Shown: positions 46,809 through 55,614, counted from the stretch's first letter. The stretch is DNA of 64,000 nucleotides from Fredinandcohnia onubensis (GCF_031181385.1 NZ_JAPSKV010000010.1:1-64000); one strand, 5' to 3'. The notes: a model not told the origin generated them from the letters alone. Numbers and translations: made by a program.

Positions 46809-47657
46809 TCATTGATTTTTATGTCGATTTGTGACTCGATGAATATGTATGGTCAAATAAACTTCTTCTTCCTTGGAAATCTTCCAACCAAACTCTGTCT
46901 TTAAAAACTTCGAAACCTTCTTTGTACATTTATAAGCTTCTGAATATTTAAGTTTGATCTGCTTATGGAAAAAATCTTCAATGGAATCAGATAATCTTTC
47001 CTTGCGCATATACCTCATTCCAAAGAAGCGAAGATGGGTTACAAATCGTTCATAATTCACAGAAGTCTCATCAAGCTCCATATCAAAGTGGTCTTTCACT
47101 ATGTTTAGTATATCATTTACCATCTGTGCAATCTGAACGGCCGCTCCCATATTATCTCCTTCGAGCTGCCCATTTACCAAATGTAGAGCAATTGACGCAG
47201 CCTCGTCTTCATCAAGCCTGATACCAGTCTCTTTCTCAATAATATCCAATGCTATTAATGCAATCTGGAATTCTGGTCTATAATATTTTCGAATTTCCCA
47301 TAGTAGGGCATTCTTCAATTGAATACCTTGTTTATGCCTACTAATGGCAAAACTAAGGTGATCTGTTAAAGCAACATACAGGTAATCATCTAGTTTATGA
47401 GGTAACTGAGTTTTAGCATATTCTAAAATTTTGGAGGAAATGCTTAAATACAGCTCTGATGTATCTTCGAGTAACTTGGCAAGCTTTTCGGTAATCCCAT
47501 GCTTTTGTAAGATAAATGTTTTCTCAATTTTCGAGGCATCAATATTATCTCCAGACTTTCGTTGAAAAGCTAAGCCTTTGCCCATGACCACTATTTCTTG
47601 ATCGAGTTCATTTCTACACATCACAACATTGTTATTTAAAACCTTTTCGATTTTCAT
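46809..47657 (-). CDS. BglG/LicT-family transcription antiterminator
   Basis: A 282-residue antiterminator: RNA-binding CAT domain (residues 1-55, MKIEKVLNNNVVM) and two PTS regulation domains with phosphorylatable histidines (LTDHLSFAISRH, ASIALHLVNGQ, VTHLRFFGMRYM, VYLTIHIHRVTNR). Members bind a RAT hairpin to stop premature termination when the PTS sugar is present. A near-perfect RAT lies upstream of the HAD gene with which it forms an operon (50-base gap), so it probably regulates itself. No beta-glucoside PTS or hydrolase gene is adjacent, which is unusual. Confidence 0.92.
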   Translation of the reverse strand: MKIEKVLNNNVVMCRNELDQEIVVMGKGLAFQRKSGDNIDASKIEKTFILQKHGITEKLAKLLEDTSELYLSISSKILEYAKTQLPHKLDDYLYVALTDHLSFAISRHKQGIQLKNALLWEIRKYYRPEFQIALIALDIIEKETGIRLDEDEAASIALHLVNGQLEGDNMGAAVQIAQMVNDILNIVKDHFDMELDETSVNYERFVTHLRFFGMRYMRKERLSDSIEDFFHKQIKLKYSEAYKCTKKVSKFLKTEFGWKISKEEEVYLTIHIHRVTNRHKNQ

Positions 47658-47707
47658 GCATCCACCCCGTCCCTATATAGATTCCCTACATATGCTTGTA
47701 AAGTTTA

Positions 47708-48571
47708 TTAATAATACTCTTTTAGCATCTCTTCTATTGCGAAAGCTACCCCATCTTCTTCATTTGTTTTTGTATGAAAATTACAGATGTCTACTATTTC
47801 TTTATCAGCATTCCCCATGGCAACACCACGACCAGCCATTTCGAGCATACTTTTGTCGTTTAGGTTATCTCCCATCGACATGACATCTTTCATTTCAATC
47901 CCCATGCTTTTTGCTAATTCTGCAAGGGCTAATCCCTTGATAGCCTCTGGGTGGTTAAACTCCAGATTTAAGTAACCAGAAGAAGTGATTACCACTCCAG
48001 TCTCTTCTTTTAGCTCATTATACACCTGCTGATGTCTTTTCTCATCGTCCGCAAAGCTTAATAGTTTATATATTTTTAAATCATCAATGGCCTCTAATTG
48101 TTCATAATCCTCGATAAACTGAACACTTTCATTTTGGAAACGCAGTTCAATTTTTTGATTAATTTCTTCATCTGTAAAATTTGGATTGACTGTTTTCCAC
48201 CATCTAGTCATCCGTTCAATAAACCTGTCTCTTCCAAAAGAAAACAAGCCCTTATTGGTAAAGAACTCCGTATACATTCCACCATTATGGCACGCTGTGT
48301 ATACCTTTTTACAAACCAATTTATCCATTGGAATATCACGTAAAACATTCCCGTTTATATCAAAAGAACTAGCGCCGTTCAAAGTTATAATTGGACAAGT
48401 AATTCCTACTTCTTCTAGAGGCATGTTTGCAGCATCATAAGATCTTCCTGTTACAACAACAAACTTTACCCCTTTATCCATTGCTTTTTGAATTGCTCGT
48501 ACATTCGCCTCACTTACTTTATGATTATCGTTTAGTAGAGTCCCATCTAAATCTGAAGCAATCAGTTTCAT
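47708..48571 (-). CDS. HAD-superfamily phosphatase (Cof type)
   Basis: A 287-residue Cof-type HAD phosphatase: nucleophile motif DLDGTLLNDNHKVS, VVTGRSYDAA, and MSMGDNLNDKSMLEMAG with the metal aspartates. Relatives dephosphorylate sugar phosphates or pyridoxal phosphate. It is the first gene of a two-gene operon with a LicT-like antiterminator and is preceded by a promoter, a RAT element and an overlapping terminator, so its expression should depend on a PTS sugar. A sugar-phosphate substrate is the natural guess. Confidence 0.88.
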   Translation of the reverse strand: MKLIASDLDGTLLNDNHKVSEANVRAIQKAMDKGVKFVVVTGRSYDAANMPLEEVGITCPIITLNGASSFDINGNVLRDIPMDKLVCKKVYTACHNGGMYTEFFTNKGLFSFGRDRFIERMTRWWKTVNPNFTDEEINQKIELRFQNESVQFIEDYEQLEAIDDLKIYKLLSFADDEKRHQQVYNELKEETGVVITSSGYLNLEFNHPEAIKGLALAELAKSMGIEMKDVMSMGDNLNDKSMLEMAGRGVAMGNADKEIVDICNFHTKTNEEDGVAFAIEEMLKEYY

Positions 48572-48595
48572 CCCAAATCCCTCTTTCGTATAATA

Positions 48596-48672
48596 TCAAA
48601 AAACCTAAATAAACTGTCTCCTAAAACAGAAACACCTTACTTAGGTTTTGCCTGCTTTACCAGTAACAATCC
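48596..48672 (-). promoter_or_regulatory. RAT antiterminator element overlapping an intrinsic terminator
   Basis: On the minus strand, 48672-48643 reads GGATTGTTACTGGTAAAGCA followed by GGCAAAACCT, nearly identical to the LicT/SacT-type RAT hairpins known from bgl genes. Its last bases form the first arm (AACCTAAGT) of a terminator whose second arm ATTTAGGTT, then TTTT, ends near 48596. The overlap makes the two structures exclusive. Confidence 0.9.
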
Positions 48673-48680
48673 TACTTTCT

Positions 48681-48709
48681 ATTATAACAAGATATATATT
48701 TAACACAAA
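48681..48709 (-). promoter_or_regulatory. Promoter of the HAD/antiterminator operon
   Basis: TTTGTG, 17 bases, then a perfect TATAAT on the minus strand, ending 9 bases before the RAT. Confidence 0.65.
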
Positions 48710-48728
48710 GCTAAGCTACTCACATAAA

Positions 48729-48763
48729 AAGGCTACTTACAACTTTATGTTATAAGTAGCCTT
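48729..48763 (-). terminator. Intrinsic terminator of brnQ
   Basis: AAGGCTACTTA / TAAGTAGCCTT, 11 perfect pairs, then TTTTT on the minus strand. Confidence 0.9.
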
Positions 48764-48767
48764 CCTC

Positions 48768-50111
48768 TTATTCTTTAATTGGCTCTGGGTTAAGAGCACC
48801 ATGTTTAATGATACTAATTAAATAGCCAATTACACCACCGACTATTGCTGGTACAATCCAGCCTAATCCTACTGAGTATAATGGAAGAACTGATGCTAAA
48901 AAGTCATTTAAAGCAGCAATTTTTACACCTGCTGCATTTAATCCATCATTAACACTTAGGATCAATGTAACTAAAATACTAACTCGGTATACTTCCTTAC
49001 GTCCCTTGAACAGTGGGTGTAAGAATGTTAATGCCATTAAGCAAATCGCTAATGGATATAGAGCTACTAATACTGGTATAGAAAAACTGATAATTGTATT
49101 TAAACCGAAGTTTGAAATCACTGCACTAAATACTGTAAAGACAACAGCCCATTTCTTATAAGAAAGAGCAGGAATTAATTTTGTGAAATAAGACGCACAA
49201 GATGTAATAAGTCCAATACTTGTTGTTAAACATGCTGCGATAACAATCACTGCAAGAATAACTTTACCATACCAACCAAAGAAGTGTTGAGAAGCAGCAG
49301 ATAGGATTGATCCACCATTATCTAAGAATCCAAGACCTTCTACACTTGTTGCACCTAAGAATGCTAGTGAAGAATAGATTACTGCTAGTAAAACCCCTGC
49401 TACTAATGCAACTTTACCTGTTGAAATCATGATTTCTTTTTTAGAAGTTGCTCCACGTTGTTTCATGATGTTAATAATGATAATTCCGAATACAAACGCT
49501 GCAAGTGCATCCATTGTATTATAACCTTCTTGGAAACCTTTAAAGAAGCTATTTGACATATAAGTTTCTGTAGGCTCTTGAATTGCACCAATCGGATTTA
49601 CGAATGCCGCTATAATAAGAATAGCAATTACGATTAATAGTATCGGTGTTAACATTTTCCCAACAATATCAACAATCTTACTTGACTTTAAAGAAAAGAA
49701 TAATGTTACCCCAAAGAACACAATTGTAAATAGGAATAACGGAAGATAGCTTGTTTGATTTTCTAGGAATGGAACGATCCCAATTTCATAAGCAACTGTA
49801 TTCGTTCTTGGAATTGCAAAAAAAGGACCGATTGTTAAATATAATGCAACAGTAAAGAAAATACCATAAATAGGATTAACTCGTCCCGCTAAAGACTCCA
49901 AATCACTTTTACCTGAGAATGCTAATGCTAGTATACAAAGAACAGGTAACCCTACTCCTGTAATAATGAAACCCAGATTCGCTGTAAAAACATTGTCTCC
50001 AGCTAACTGACCTAATTGTACCGGGAAGATTAAATTCCCTGCTCCAAAGAATAATGCAAACAACATAAAACCGACTGCAACAACATTGCTAAATGAATCT
50101 CTTGATGACAT
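48768..50111 (-). CDS. brnQ: Branched-chain amino acid:cation symporter
   Basis: A 447-residue, twelve-helix BrnQ/LIV-II transporter for leucine, isoleucine and valine (FALFFGAGNLIFPVQLGQLAG near residue 18 is the family signature; DALAAFVFGIIIINIMKQRGA near 205). Length is normal. A CodY-box-like sequence lies about 140 bases upstream beside a TATAAT, which fits repression when branched-chain amino acids and GTP are high. Confidence 0.95.
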   Translation of the reverse strand: MSSRDSFSNVVAVGFMLFALFFGAGNLIFPVQLGQLAGDNVFTANLGFIITGVGLPVLCILALAFSGKSDLESLAGRVNPIYGIFFTVALYLTIGPFFAIPRTNTVAYEIGIVPFLENQTSYLPLFLFTIVFFGVTLFFSLKSSKIVDIVGKMLTPILLIVIAILIIAAFVNPIGAIQEPTETYMSNSFFKGFQEGYNTMDALAAFVFGIIIINIMKQRGATSKKEIMISTGKVALVAGVLLAVIYSSLAFLGATSVEGLGFLDNGGSILSAASQHFFGWYGKVILAVIVIAACLTTSIGLITSCASYFTKLIPALSYKKWAVVFTVFSAVISNFGLNTIISFSIPVLVALYPLAICLMALTFLHPLFKGRKEVYRVSILVTLILSVNDGLNAAGVKIAALNDFLASVLPLYSVGLGWIVPAIVGGVIGYLISIIKHGALNPEPIKE

Positions 50112-50251
50112 ATCTATTCCTCCTAAAACACTCTAGACACCTTATTCTCCGATAACATCTAGAGCATAAAAAATTATACTAGTAAACTCACTTGCTTACA
50201 AACATCAACTTGATAGGAACTAATATATCACATAAAATATCCAAAAGCAAC

Positions 50252-50266
50252 ACTTTTCAGAAAATA
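50252..50266 (-). promoter_or_regulatory. CodY box upstream of brnQ
   Basis: TATTTTCTGAAAAGT on the minus strand matches the CodY consensus AATTTTCWGAAAATT at 13 of 15 positions, just downstream of a TATAAT -10-like hexamer. Confidence 0.6.
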
Positions 50267-50514
50267 GAATTATATCAAAATACTTTAAATAATAAATGTA
50301 AGTTCTGGTATTTAGTTCCATCGCACTAGTTTAATCTGTCTATTGGTCCGTATAAACTATTTTAATATCATTTGACTTGGACAAGAACCACAAAAGATAT
50401 TGATAAAACTATTATTTGTAAATATGGCTCATTTCATAACGATGCAGGTCCTTGTTTATCGGATAAGAACCTTGTACATATTAGTGAGGCTGACTTGATT
50501 TGTTAACCCAACGC

Positions 50515-50662
50515 AAAAAAGGGACCATTTAATTCGCATCCTGAATTAAATGGTCCCTTTTTAACAATACTTTTTAAAATAAAGCATTTTAACGTGTTAC
50601 TCCACTACAGTATCGGCCCCACCTTCGCCAAATACCACGATGACCACACATGTCATCCACCT
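50515..50662 (-). ncRNA. Candidate CcpA-controlled small RNA or small-peptide transcript
   Basis: A complete transcription unit with no recognisable gene: a strong promoter at 50697-50669, a predicted start near 50662, and a 15-bp perfect terminator stem GGGACCATTTAATTC / GAATTAAATGGTCCC (50521-50557) with a TTTTTT tail, giving about 148 nt. After an AGGTGG sequence two tiny frames open, MCGHRGIWRRWGRYCSGVTR from 50651 and MTCVVIVVFGEGGADTVVE from 50656; the first has better spacing. It is either a non-coding RNA or a peptide mRNA. Confidence 0.5.
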
Positions 50663-50668
50663 GACTTT

Positions 50669-50697
50669 ATTATAATTGATAGCGCTTTCATTTTCAA
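50669..50697 (-). promoter_or_regulatory. Sigma-A promoter with a perfect cre site in the spacer
   Basis: TTGAAA-N17-TATAAT on the minus strand; the spacer contains TGAAAGCGCTATCA (50690-50677), which fits all 14 positions of the CcpA cre consensus. CcpA bound there would block RNA polymerase, so glucose repression is expected. Confidence 0.75.
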
Positions 50698-50766
50698 TTA
50701 AAACCTTTCCCTAAGATTCGACAATTGAAAAATGTAGGGAAACGTTACAATCATCATCCACCTATT

Positions 50767-51432
50767 TCAACTCGTTTTTAGCCTCGTGTGCTTGAGGGCT
50801 TGTCTATCTTTGAACCACTGAAAAGTCCATATTGAAAATCCAAGCCATGTAGCACTTGCAAAATATCCAGCTATTATATCAGTTGGATAATGAACCCCTA
50901 AATATATTCTGCTGAACCCAATCCCTACTATCATAATTCCACTAAATATGAGAAGGACTGTTCTCCCCCACACTACTGGTATATGGCGCCATAACAAGAA
51001 TGTGAAGATACCGTAAAATGTGAAAGCATTCATCGCATGACCACTCGGAAAGCTATAACCTGAGATTTCAACTAATCTGTGGAATTCTGGTCTTGCCCTT
51101 TCAAATAGTCCTTTTAGTAAGATGTTCAATATTGGCGAACCGACCATCACTCCTATTAACAAAACCAACTCATGACGATGCTTTAATACTTTATAGAGGA
51201 AATACAAAATAATAAGAGATAAAACAATGACGACTGGTGCAGATCCGATAAACGAAAGGAACTTCATCAGCAAAGTAAGTCCTACTGATTCCATCCCCTG
51301 AACCAAACCTATCACATGATTATCAAAATAAAGCACATCATGGATATGAACAAAATTGGCAAGAATCCCAAACACAATAATTGATGAAAGACAAAAAATA
51401 ACTGCAACTGATAACGGTTTTCTTATATTCAT
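50767..51432 (-). CDS. PAP2-family membrane phosphatase
   Basis: A 221-residue, six-helix lipid phosphatase. The three PAP2 motifs are KGLFERARP, SFPSGHAMNAF and SRIYLGVHYPTDI, so the catalytic histidines are intact. Relatives hydrolyse undecaprenyl pyrophosphate or phosphatidylglycerophosphate at the outer membrane face. The ATG at 51432 is chosen over an upstream GTG that abuts the ribosome site. Monocistronic as far as can be seen. Confidence 0.88.
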   Translation of the reverse strand: MNIRKPLSVAVIFCLSSIIVFGILANFVHIHDVLYFDNHVIGLVQGMESVGLTLLMKFLSFIGSAPVVIVLSLIILYFLYKVLKHRHELVLLIGVMVGSPILNILLKGLFERARPEFHRLVEISGYSFPSGHAMNAFTFYGIFTFLLWRHIPVVWGRTVLLIFSGIMIVGIGFSRIYLGVHYPTDIIAGYFASATWLGFSIWTFQWFKDRQALKHTRLKTS

Positions 51433-51571
51433 TAACGACACACTCTTTCTAGTTTGATCGCTCTTAGTATTTTTTCACCTTGAAAAATTTATACGAAATG
51501 GGTATTCCTCACTATGACGTAGGGTGTGCTAAAATAGAAGAACCTATTATTGTAAAAAGGTTGTGTGTTGA

Positions 51572-52272
51572 GTGAGACGAATGCTTGCGATAAGTGATAT
51601 TCATGGTGATTTAGATAAATTTGAACGGCTGTTAGAACTAGTAAACTACAATGATCAGGAAGACCAGCTTTTGTTGTTGGGAGACTATGTTGATCGAGGT
51701 CCACATTCAAGGGCTGTTTTAGATAGAGTGATTGAATTGCGAAATAAAGGCGCGATTGCGTTGATAGGCAATCATGAAAAGATGATGTTGGAAGCCTTTC
51801 GCGCTGATTCTATGAGTGTCAACGCTGGTTTTACAATGGCGGGATTAAAACCTTACAAAACTATGGCTATCACATTGAAAAAGATGATGCAAAATATTGG
51901 TACACAACGGAGGAAATGCCTAACCTCCTTCAAATGAACAAAGAAATCCGACCACACATAGAAGCTCTAAAGGATTTTCCATATTACTATAAAACAGATA
52001 CTCATATTTTTGTTCATGCAGGGGTTCATCCTGAAACACCTTTGGAATCAACTGACCCCCATTTATTAGTCTGGATCCGTGAGGAATTTCACAATGGCTA
52101 CACCGGTCATAAGACCGTAGTTTTTGGTCATACACCAACCAAATATCTACATAAGAGCAATGAAGTTTATTTCGGAAAAAATAACATCATTGGTATTGAT
52201 GGTGGCTGTGCATACGGAGGAAGGCTTTACTGCCTTGATGCTACCAATTCGCAGATTTATTATGTTGACTAG
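51572..52272 (+). pseudogene. Serine/threonine-phosphatase-like metallophosphoesterase, frameshifted
   Basis: The first reading frame (51572-51937) carries the metal motifs ISDIHGD, GDYVDRG and IGNHEKM, then goes out of frame. The matching continuation lies in another frame: from about 51826 it reads WFYNGGIKTLQNYGYHIE and runs to 52272 with FVHAGVHPE and FGHTPTK. One base appears to be missing between 51808 and 51825. Restored, the protein would be about 233 residues of the PrpE/ApaH-like family. It is a recent pseudogene, a programmed frameshift or a sequencing error. A good terminator follows, so the unit was functional not long ago. Confidence 0.85.
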
Positions 52273-52313
52273 GAAGAGTAGGGATGGTTCTTTGGGAATC
52301 ATCCCTACTCTTC
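52273..52313. terminator. Bidirectional intrinsic terminator
   Basis: GAAGAGTAGGGATGGTTC / GGAATCATCCCTACTCTTC, about 17 pairs with a 4-base loop, between the phosphoesterase and the convergent LysR gene, whose stop it touches. Confidence 0.8.
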
Positions 52314-53199
52314 ACCCGTCCTTTTTAATAATCTCAACAAATTTTGTTGATGCTGGTGATAATGGAACATTTTTAACGTAACAGATTCCAATGCTCCGTT
52401 TTGGAATCTGCTCTGTAAGCTTTACTTCATGTAAGATGCCTTGGTTCAAATATTCTTGTGAAAATTCTCTCGTGACACATGCAATACCAAGATTTATTTT
52501 AGCAAACTCCAATAATAAATCATGGGAACCCAGTTCAAACTCGGGCGAAATCCTTAATCCCTTTGACAATAAATATTCCTCAACATATTTTCGCGAAATG
52601 GATTTTGGTTCCAAAAATATTAACGGATACTCTACTAAGTCGGATACATTTACGGTTTTATGTAGAAGTTTTTTAAAATTTTTTCCGCACACAAAAATAT
52701 CATGAATATCCATACATGGTATTTGTGCTAGGGTAGGGTCATTAACCGGAAAGTTACAAATCGCGAGGTCAACCTCACCCAACTTCAATAAGGAAATAAG
52801 CTCCTGGGTTGTCCCATTTTCAATTTTAAACTTTATTTTGGGATATTCCGTATGAAATGTTTCTAAAAATGCGAGCAAAAAATACTTCGATATTGTATCA
52901 CCCACACCTATTCTTAATTCCCCTTTTGTAAGATTCTTAAATTCCAAAATCATTTCCTCACCAACATTGATGAGATTCATTGCTGAATGAACGTATTCAT
53001 ATAAAAGATTTCCCTCTTCAGTCAAAGAAACCCCTTTAGGCGTACGGTTAAACAGTCGTATATCCAATTCCCTTTCTAGCTGCATCATCGCTTGGCTAAC
53101 TGCAGGCTGTGTCATAAATAGGTCCTTGGCAGCCTTAGAAAAGCTTCCATTCTTAGCAACCAAACTAAAAACCTTATATAAATCTAATTTACCTACCAT
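52312..53199 (-). CDS. LysR-family regulator
   Basis: A 295-residue LysR regulator with helix-turn-helix MTQPAVSQAMMQLERELDI (about residues 30-50) and a CysB-type effector domain (ELRIGVGDTISKYFLLAFLE). ATG 53199 lies 7 bases after AAGGAG, better than the longer frame. Divergent from the F420-ligase-like gene with a short shared promoter region, so that gene is its likely target. Confidence 0.87.
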   Translation of the reverse strand: MVGKLDLYKVFSLVAKNGSFSKAAKDLFMTQPAVSQAMMQLERELDIRLFNRTPKGVSLTEEGNLLYEYVHSAMNLINVGEEMILEFKNLTKGELRIGVGDTISKYFLLAFLETFHTEYPKIKFKIENGTTQELISLLKLGEVDLAICNFPVNDPTLAQIPCMDIHDIFVCGKNFKKLLHKTVNVSDLVEYPLIFLEPKSISRKYVEEYLLSKGLRISPEFELGSHDLLLEFAKINLGIACVTREFSQEYLNQGILHEVKLTEQIPKRSIGICYVKNVPLSPASTKFVEIIKKDG

Positions 53200-53318
53200 A
53201 TTAATACTCCTTATACCCATTATTAGATATATTAATTTTACTTATATCACATAATAGATGTATAGTACTAGTAGATAATATTTACATAAAAACTTATCAG
53301 CATGTAGGAGTGATTGTT

Positions 53319-54509
53319 TTGGAAAGAGTAGTTGGAACAGTTGTAAGGGGTTTACGTGGCCCAATTATCAACACAGGGGACAGCATCGAGCAAATCGTTG
53401 TTGATACAGTATTAACCGCTTCTGAGGTGGAAGGCTTTACGATTCAAGATAAAGATATCATAACTATTACAGAATCTATCGTTGCTCGTGCTCAAGGTAA
53501 CTATGCGACAATCGACCATATTGCAAAGGATGTACAATCAAAATTTGGTGATGACACAATCGGTGTTATTTTTCCAATCCTAAGCCGTAACCGTTTTGCA
53601 ATCAATCTTCGTGGAATTGCAAAGGGCGCGAAGAAAATCGTCCTTATGCTAAGCTATCCATCTGATGAAGTAGGTAATCACCTAGTGGATCTTGATTTAC
53701 TTGATGAAAAAGGCGTAAATCCTTGGACGGACGTGTTAACAGAGCAACAGTTCCGTGAACTATTCGGACATAATAAACACACTTTTACAGGTGTAGATTA
53801 CATTGATTATTATAAATCGTTGGTTGAGGAATATGGCGTTGAATGTGAAGTCATCTTCTCAAATAACCCAAGAACGATTCTAGACTATACAAAGAGCGTG
53901 CTAACTTGTGACATTCACACAAGATTCCGTACAAAGAAAATTTTAAAGGCAAACGGTGGAGAAAAAATTTATAGCCTTGATAATATTCTTTCAGAATCAA
54001 TCGACGGCAGTGGCTATAATGAAAACTATGGTTTGCTTGGTTCTAACAAAGCAACTGAGGAAAGTGTGAAGCTCTTCCCTCGTAATTGCCAACCAGTTGT
54101 AGATCAAATCCAGGAAATCATCAAAGAGAAAACTGGTAAAATGGTAGAGGTTATGATTTACGGTGACGGTGCATTTAAAGACCCTGTAGGACAAATTTGG
54201 GAACTTGCTGACCCAGTTGTTTCACCTGCCTACACAGCTGGCCTTGAAGGTACACCAAATGAGGTTAAATTAAAATATCTTGCTGATAATAATTTTGCTG
54301 ACTTAAAAGGTGAAGAACTTAAAAAGGCAATCTCTGAGTTTATTAAAAATAAAGAAGGCGACCTTGTCGGACAAATGGAAGCACAAGGTACAACACCTAG
54401 AAGACTAACTGACCTGATTGGCTCTCTATCTGATTTAACATCAGGAAGCGGAGATAAAGGTACCCCGTTCATCTACATCCAAGGTTACTTTGATAACTAT
54501 ACAAAATAA
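53319..54509 (+). CDS. Coenzyme F420-0:L-glutamate ligase-like protein
   Basis: A 396-residue protein with the CofE/FbiB gamma-glutamyl ligase fold: ERVVGTVVRGLRGPIINTGD at the N-terminus, TESIVARAQGNYATIDHIA, and YGDGAFKDPVGQIWELADPV in the middle. CofE adds glutamates to coenzyme F420, which bacilli are not known to make, and no other F420 gene is seen here. It may ligate glutamate to another acceptor. TTG 53319 is 5 bases after GGAGTGA and is preferred to the GTG at 53310 that overlaps the ribosome site. Probably controlled by the divergent LysR. Confidence 0.8.
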   Translation: MERVVGTVVRGLRGPIINTGDSIEQIVVDTVLTASEVEGFTIQDKDIITITESIVARAQGNYATIDHIAKDVQSKFGDDTIGVIFPILSRNRFAINLRGIAKGAKKIVLMLSYPSDEVGNHLVDLDLLDEKGVNPWTDVLTEQQFRELFGHNKHTFTGVDYIDYYKSLVEEYGVECEVIFSNNPRTILDYTKSVLTCDIHTRFRTKKILKANGGEKIYSLDNILSESIDGSGYNENYGLLGSNKATEESVKLFPRNCQPVVDQIQEIIKEKTGKMVEVMIYGDGAFKDPVGQIWELADPVVSPAYTAGLEGTPNEVKLKYLADNNFADLKGEELKKAISEFIKNKEGDLVGQMEAQGTTPRRLTDLIGSLSDLTSGSGDKGTPFIYIQGYFDNYTK

Positions 54510-54518
54510 AGAATACCA

Positions 54519-54546
54519 AATCCCCTGTGAGCACACAGGGGATTTT
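54519..54546 (+). terminator. Intrinsic terminator of the F420-ligase-like gene
   Basis: AATCCCCTGTG / CACAGGGGATT stem then TTTT. Confidence 0.9.
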
Positions 54547-54612
54547 TTCTTCGGAAACATGTTTCCTTTTTGCGAATTGTGGTATTCTCTTACTAAATAA
54601 GTACCATGGGAA

Positions 54613-54672
54613 CCATGGGGACGGTTCTCCTGGTTCGTAAACCCATGAGAGCCAAGAGAACCGTCCCTGTGG
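54613..54672. repeat. GGGACGGTTCTC inverted repeat
   Basis: Arms CCATGGGGACGGTTCTCCTG and CCAAGAGAACCGTCCCTGTG pair over about 20 bases with three mismatches around an 18-base loop. The GGGACGGTTC/GAACCGTCCC core recurs in the terminator at 59999-60022. Lies in the leader of the MscS gene, 40 bases before it. Confidence 0.7.
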
Positions 54673-54714
54673 CTCAAAACAAAAATGATTTAGATACAAG
54701 GAAGGATGATATTT

Positions 54715-55575
54715 TTGCTTGATTTTCTCGATATCAATTGGGAGGCTCTACTCCTGAATACCGGAATCATCATTTTAAAACTAATCGGGATCTTTATTGC
54801 ATTTTTCATTGTAAAAAAGATCGGAAACAAAGTGATTGACCGAACCTTTACGAAATTACAGGATAAACAAAACATTACACTAGGGCGAGCTCATACGCTT
54901 CAAAGACTAATGGAAAATATCCTTTCATATGCTTTAATCTTTATGTTAGTTGCGTCCATTTTTGGCATTTTTAATATTCCTGTTGCAAGCCTGATCGCCG
55001 GTGCTGGGATTGTTGGACTAGCTGTTGGTTTTGGTGCACAAGGACTGGTAAGTGACGTTGTGACAGGCTTTTTCCTATTATTGGAAAAGCAAATTGATGT
55101 TAACGATTATGTCACCATCGGAGCTATTGATGGCGTTGTAGAGGCAGTCGGTTTACGAACCACACAAATTCGCGGTTTTGATGGAACCTTACATTATATT
55201 CCGAATCGCGACATTACAAGTGTAAGTAACCATTCCCGCGGAAATATGCGCGCACTTGTAGATATTGGGATTGCCTATGGGGAGGACATTGATAAAGCGA
55301 TAACCGTGATGCAAGAAGTATGTGACCAGGTGGCTGCCGAGAATCCAGTGATTGTTGAAGGACCAAATGTCATTGGGGTTCAAGCACTTGGGGCATCAGA
55401 TGTCGTTCTACGTGTTATTGCCAAAACAGAAAACGGCGAACATTGGGGCGTTGAGCGCCAACTTCGAAAAGCGATTAAAGAAGCCTTTGATAAAAACGGA
55501 ATTGAAATCCCATTCCCTCATCAAGTCACCATTCATAAAAATGACGAAAGTCCGCAAAGAATGGGACAATCATAA
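54715..55575 (+). CDS. MscS-family mechanosensitive channel (YkuT-like)
   Basis: About 286 residues. Two or three N-terminal helices, then the pore helix VASLIAGAGIVGLAVGFGAQ and the beta domain (DYVTIGAIDGVVEAVGLRTT, IPNRDI). It opens under membrane tension to release solutes after osmotic downshift. The start is uncertain: ATG 54706 abuts the GGAAGG ribosome site, whereas TTG 54715 is 9 bases after it. Own terminator follows. Confidence 0.88.
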   Translation: MLDFLDINWEALLLNTGIIILKLIGIFIAFFIVKKIGNKVIDRTFTKLQDKQNITLGRAHTLQRLMENILSYALIFMLVASIFGIFNIPVASLIAGAGIVGLAVGFGAQGLVSDVVTGFFLLLEKQIDVNDYVTIGAIDGVVEAVGLRTTQIRGFDGTLHYIPNRDITSVSNHSRGNMRALVDIGIAYGEDIDKAITVMQEVCDQVAAENPVIVEGPNVIGVQALGASDVVLRVIAKTENGEHWGVERQLRKAIKEAFDKNGIEIPFPHQVTIHKNDESPQRMGQS

Positions 55576-55582
55576 TGTAATA

Positions 55583-55608
55583 AAGGGCATCCTGCTGAGG
55601 ATGCCCTT
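55583..55608. terminator. Bidirectional intrinsic terminator
   Basis: AAGGGCATCCT / AGGATGCCCTT with a GCTG loop, between mscS-like and codA, which converge. Confidence 0.85.
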
Positions 55609-55614
55609 CTCTAT

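Noticed and set aside
50112-50350. T-box or amino-acid riboswitch ahead of brnQ
   Set aside because: No AGGGTGG-type T-box sequence and no terminator/antiterminator pair are present; a CodY box explains control better.
50366-50505. Plus-strand frame of about 44 codons with a protein-like reading (KYGSFHNDAGPCLSDKNL) ending just before a terminator
   Set aside because: No ribosome site or promoter is visible and no family is recognised; it may be a gene remnant but the evidence is too weak to list.
54553-54566. Perfect palindrome GGAAACATGTTTCC after the F420-ligase-like gene
   Set aside because: Too short and AT-rich to separate from chance; no promoter is placed beside it.
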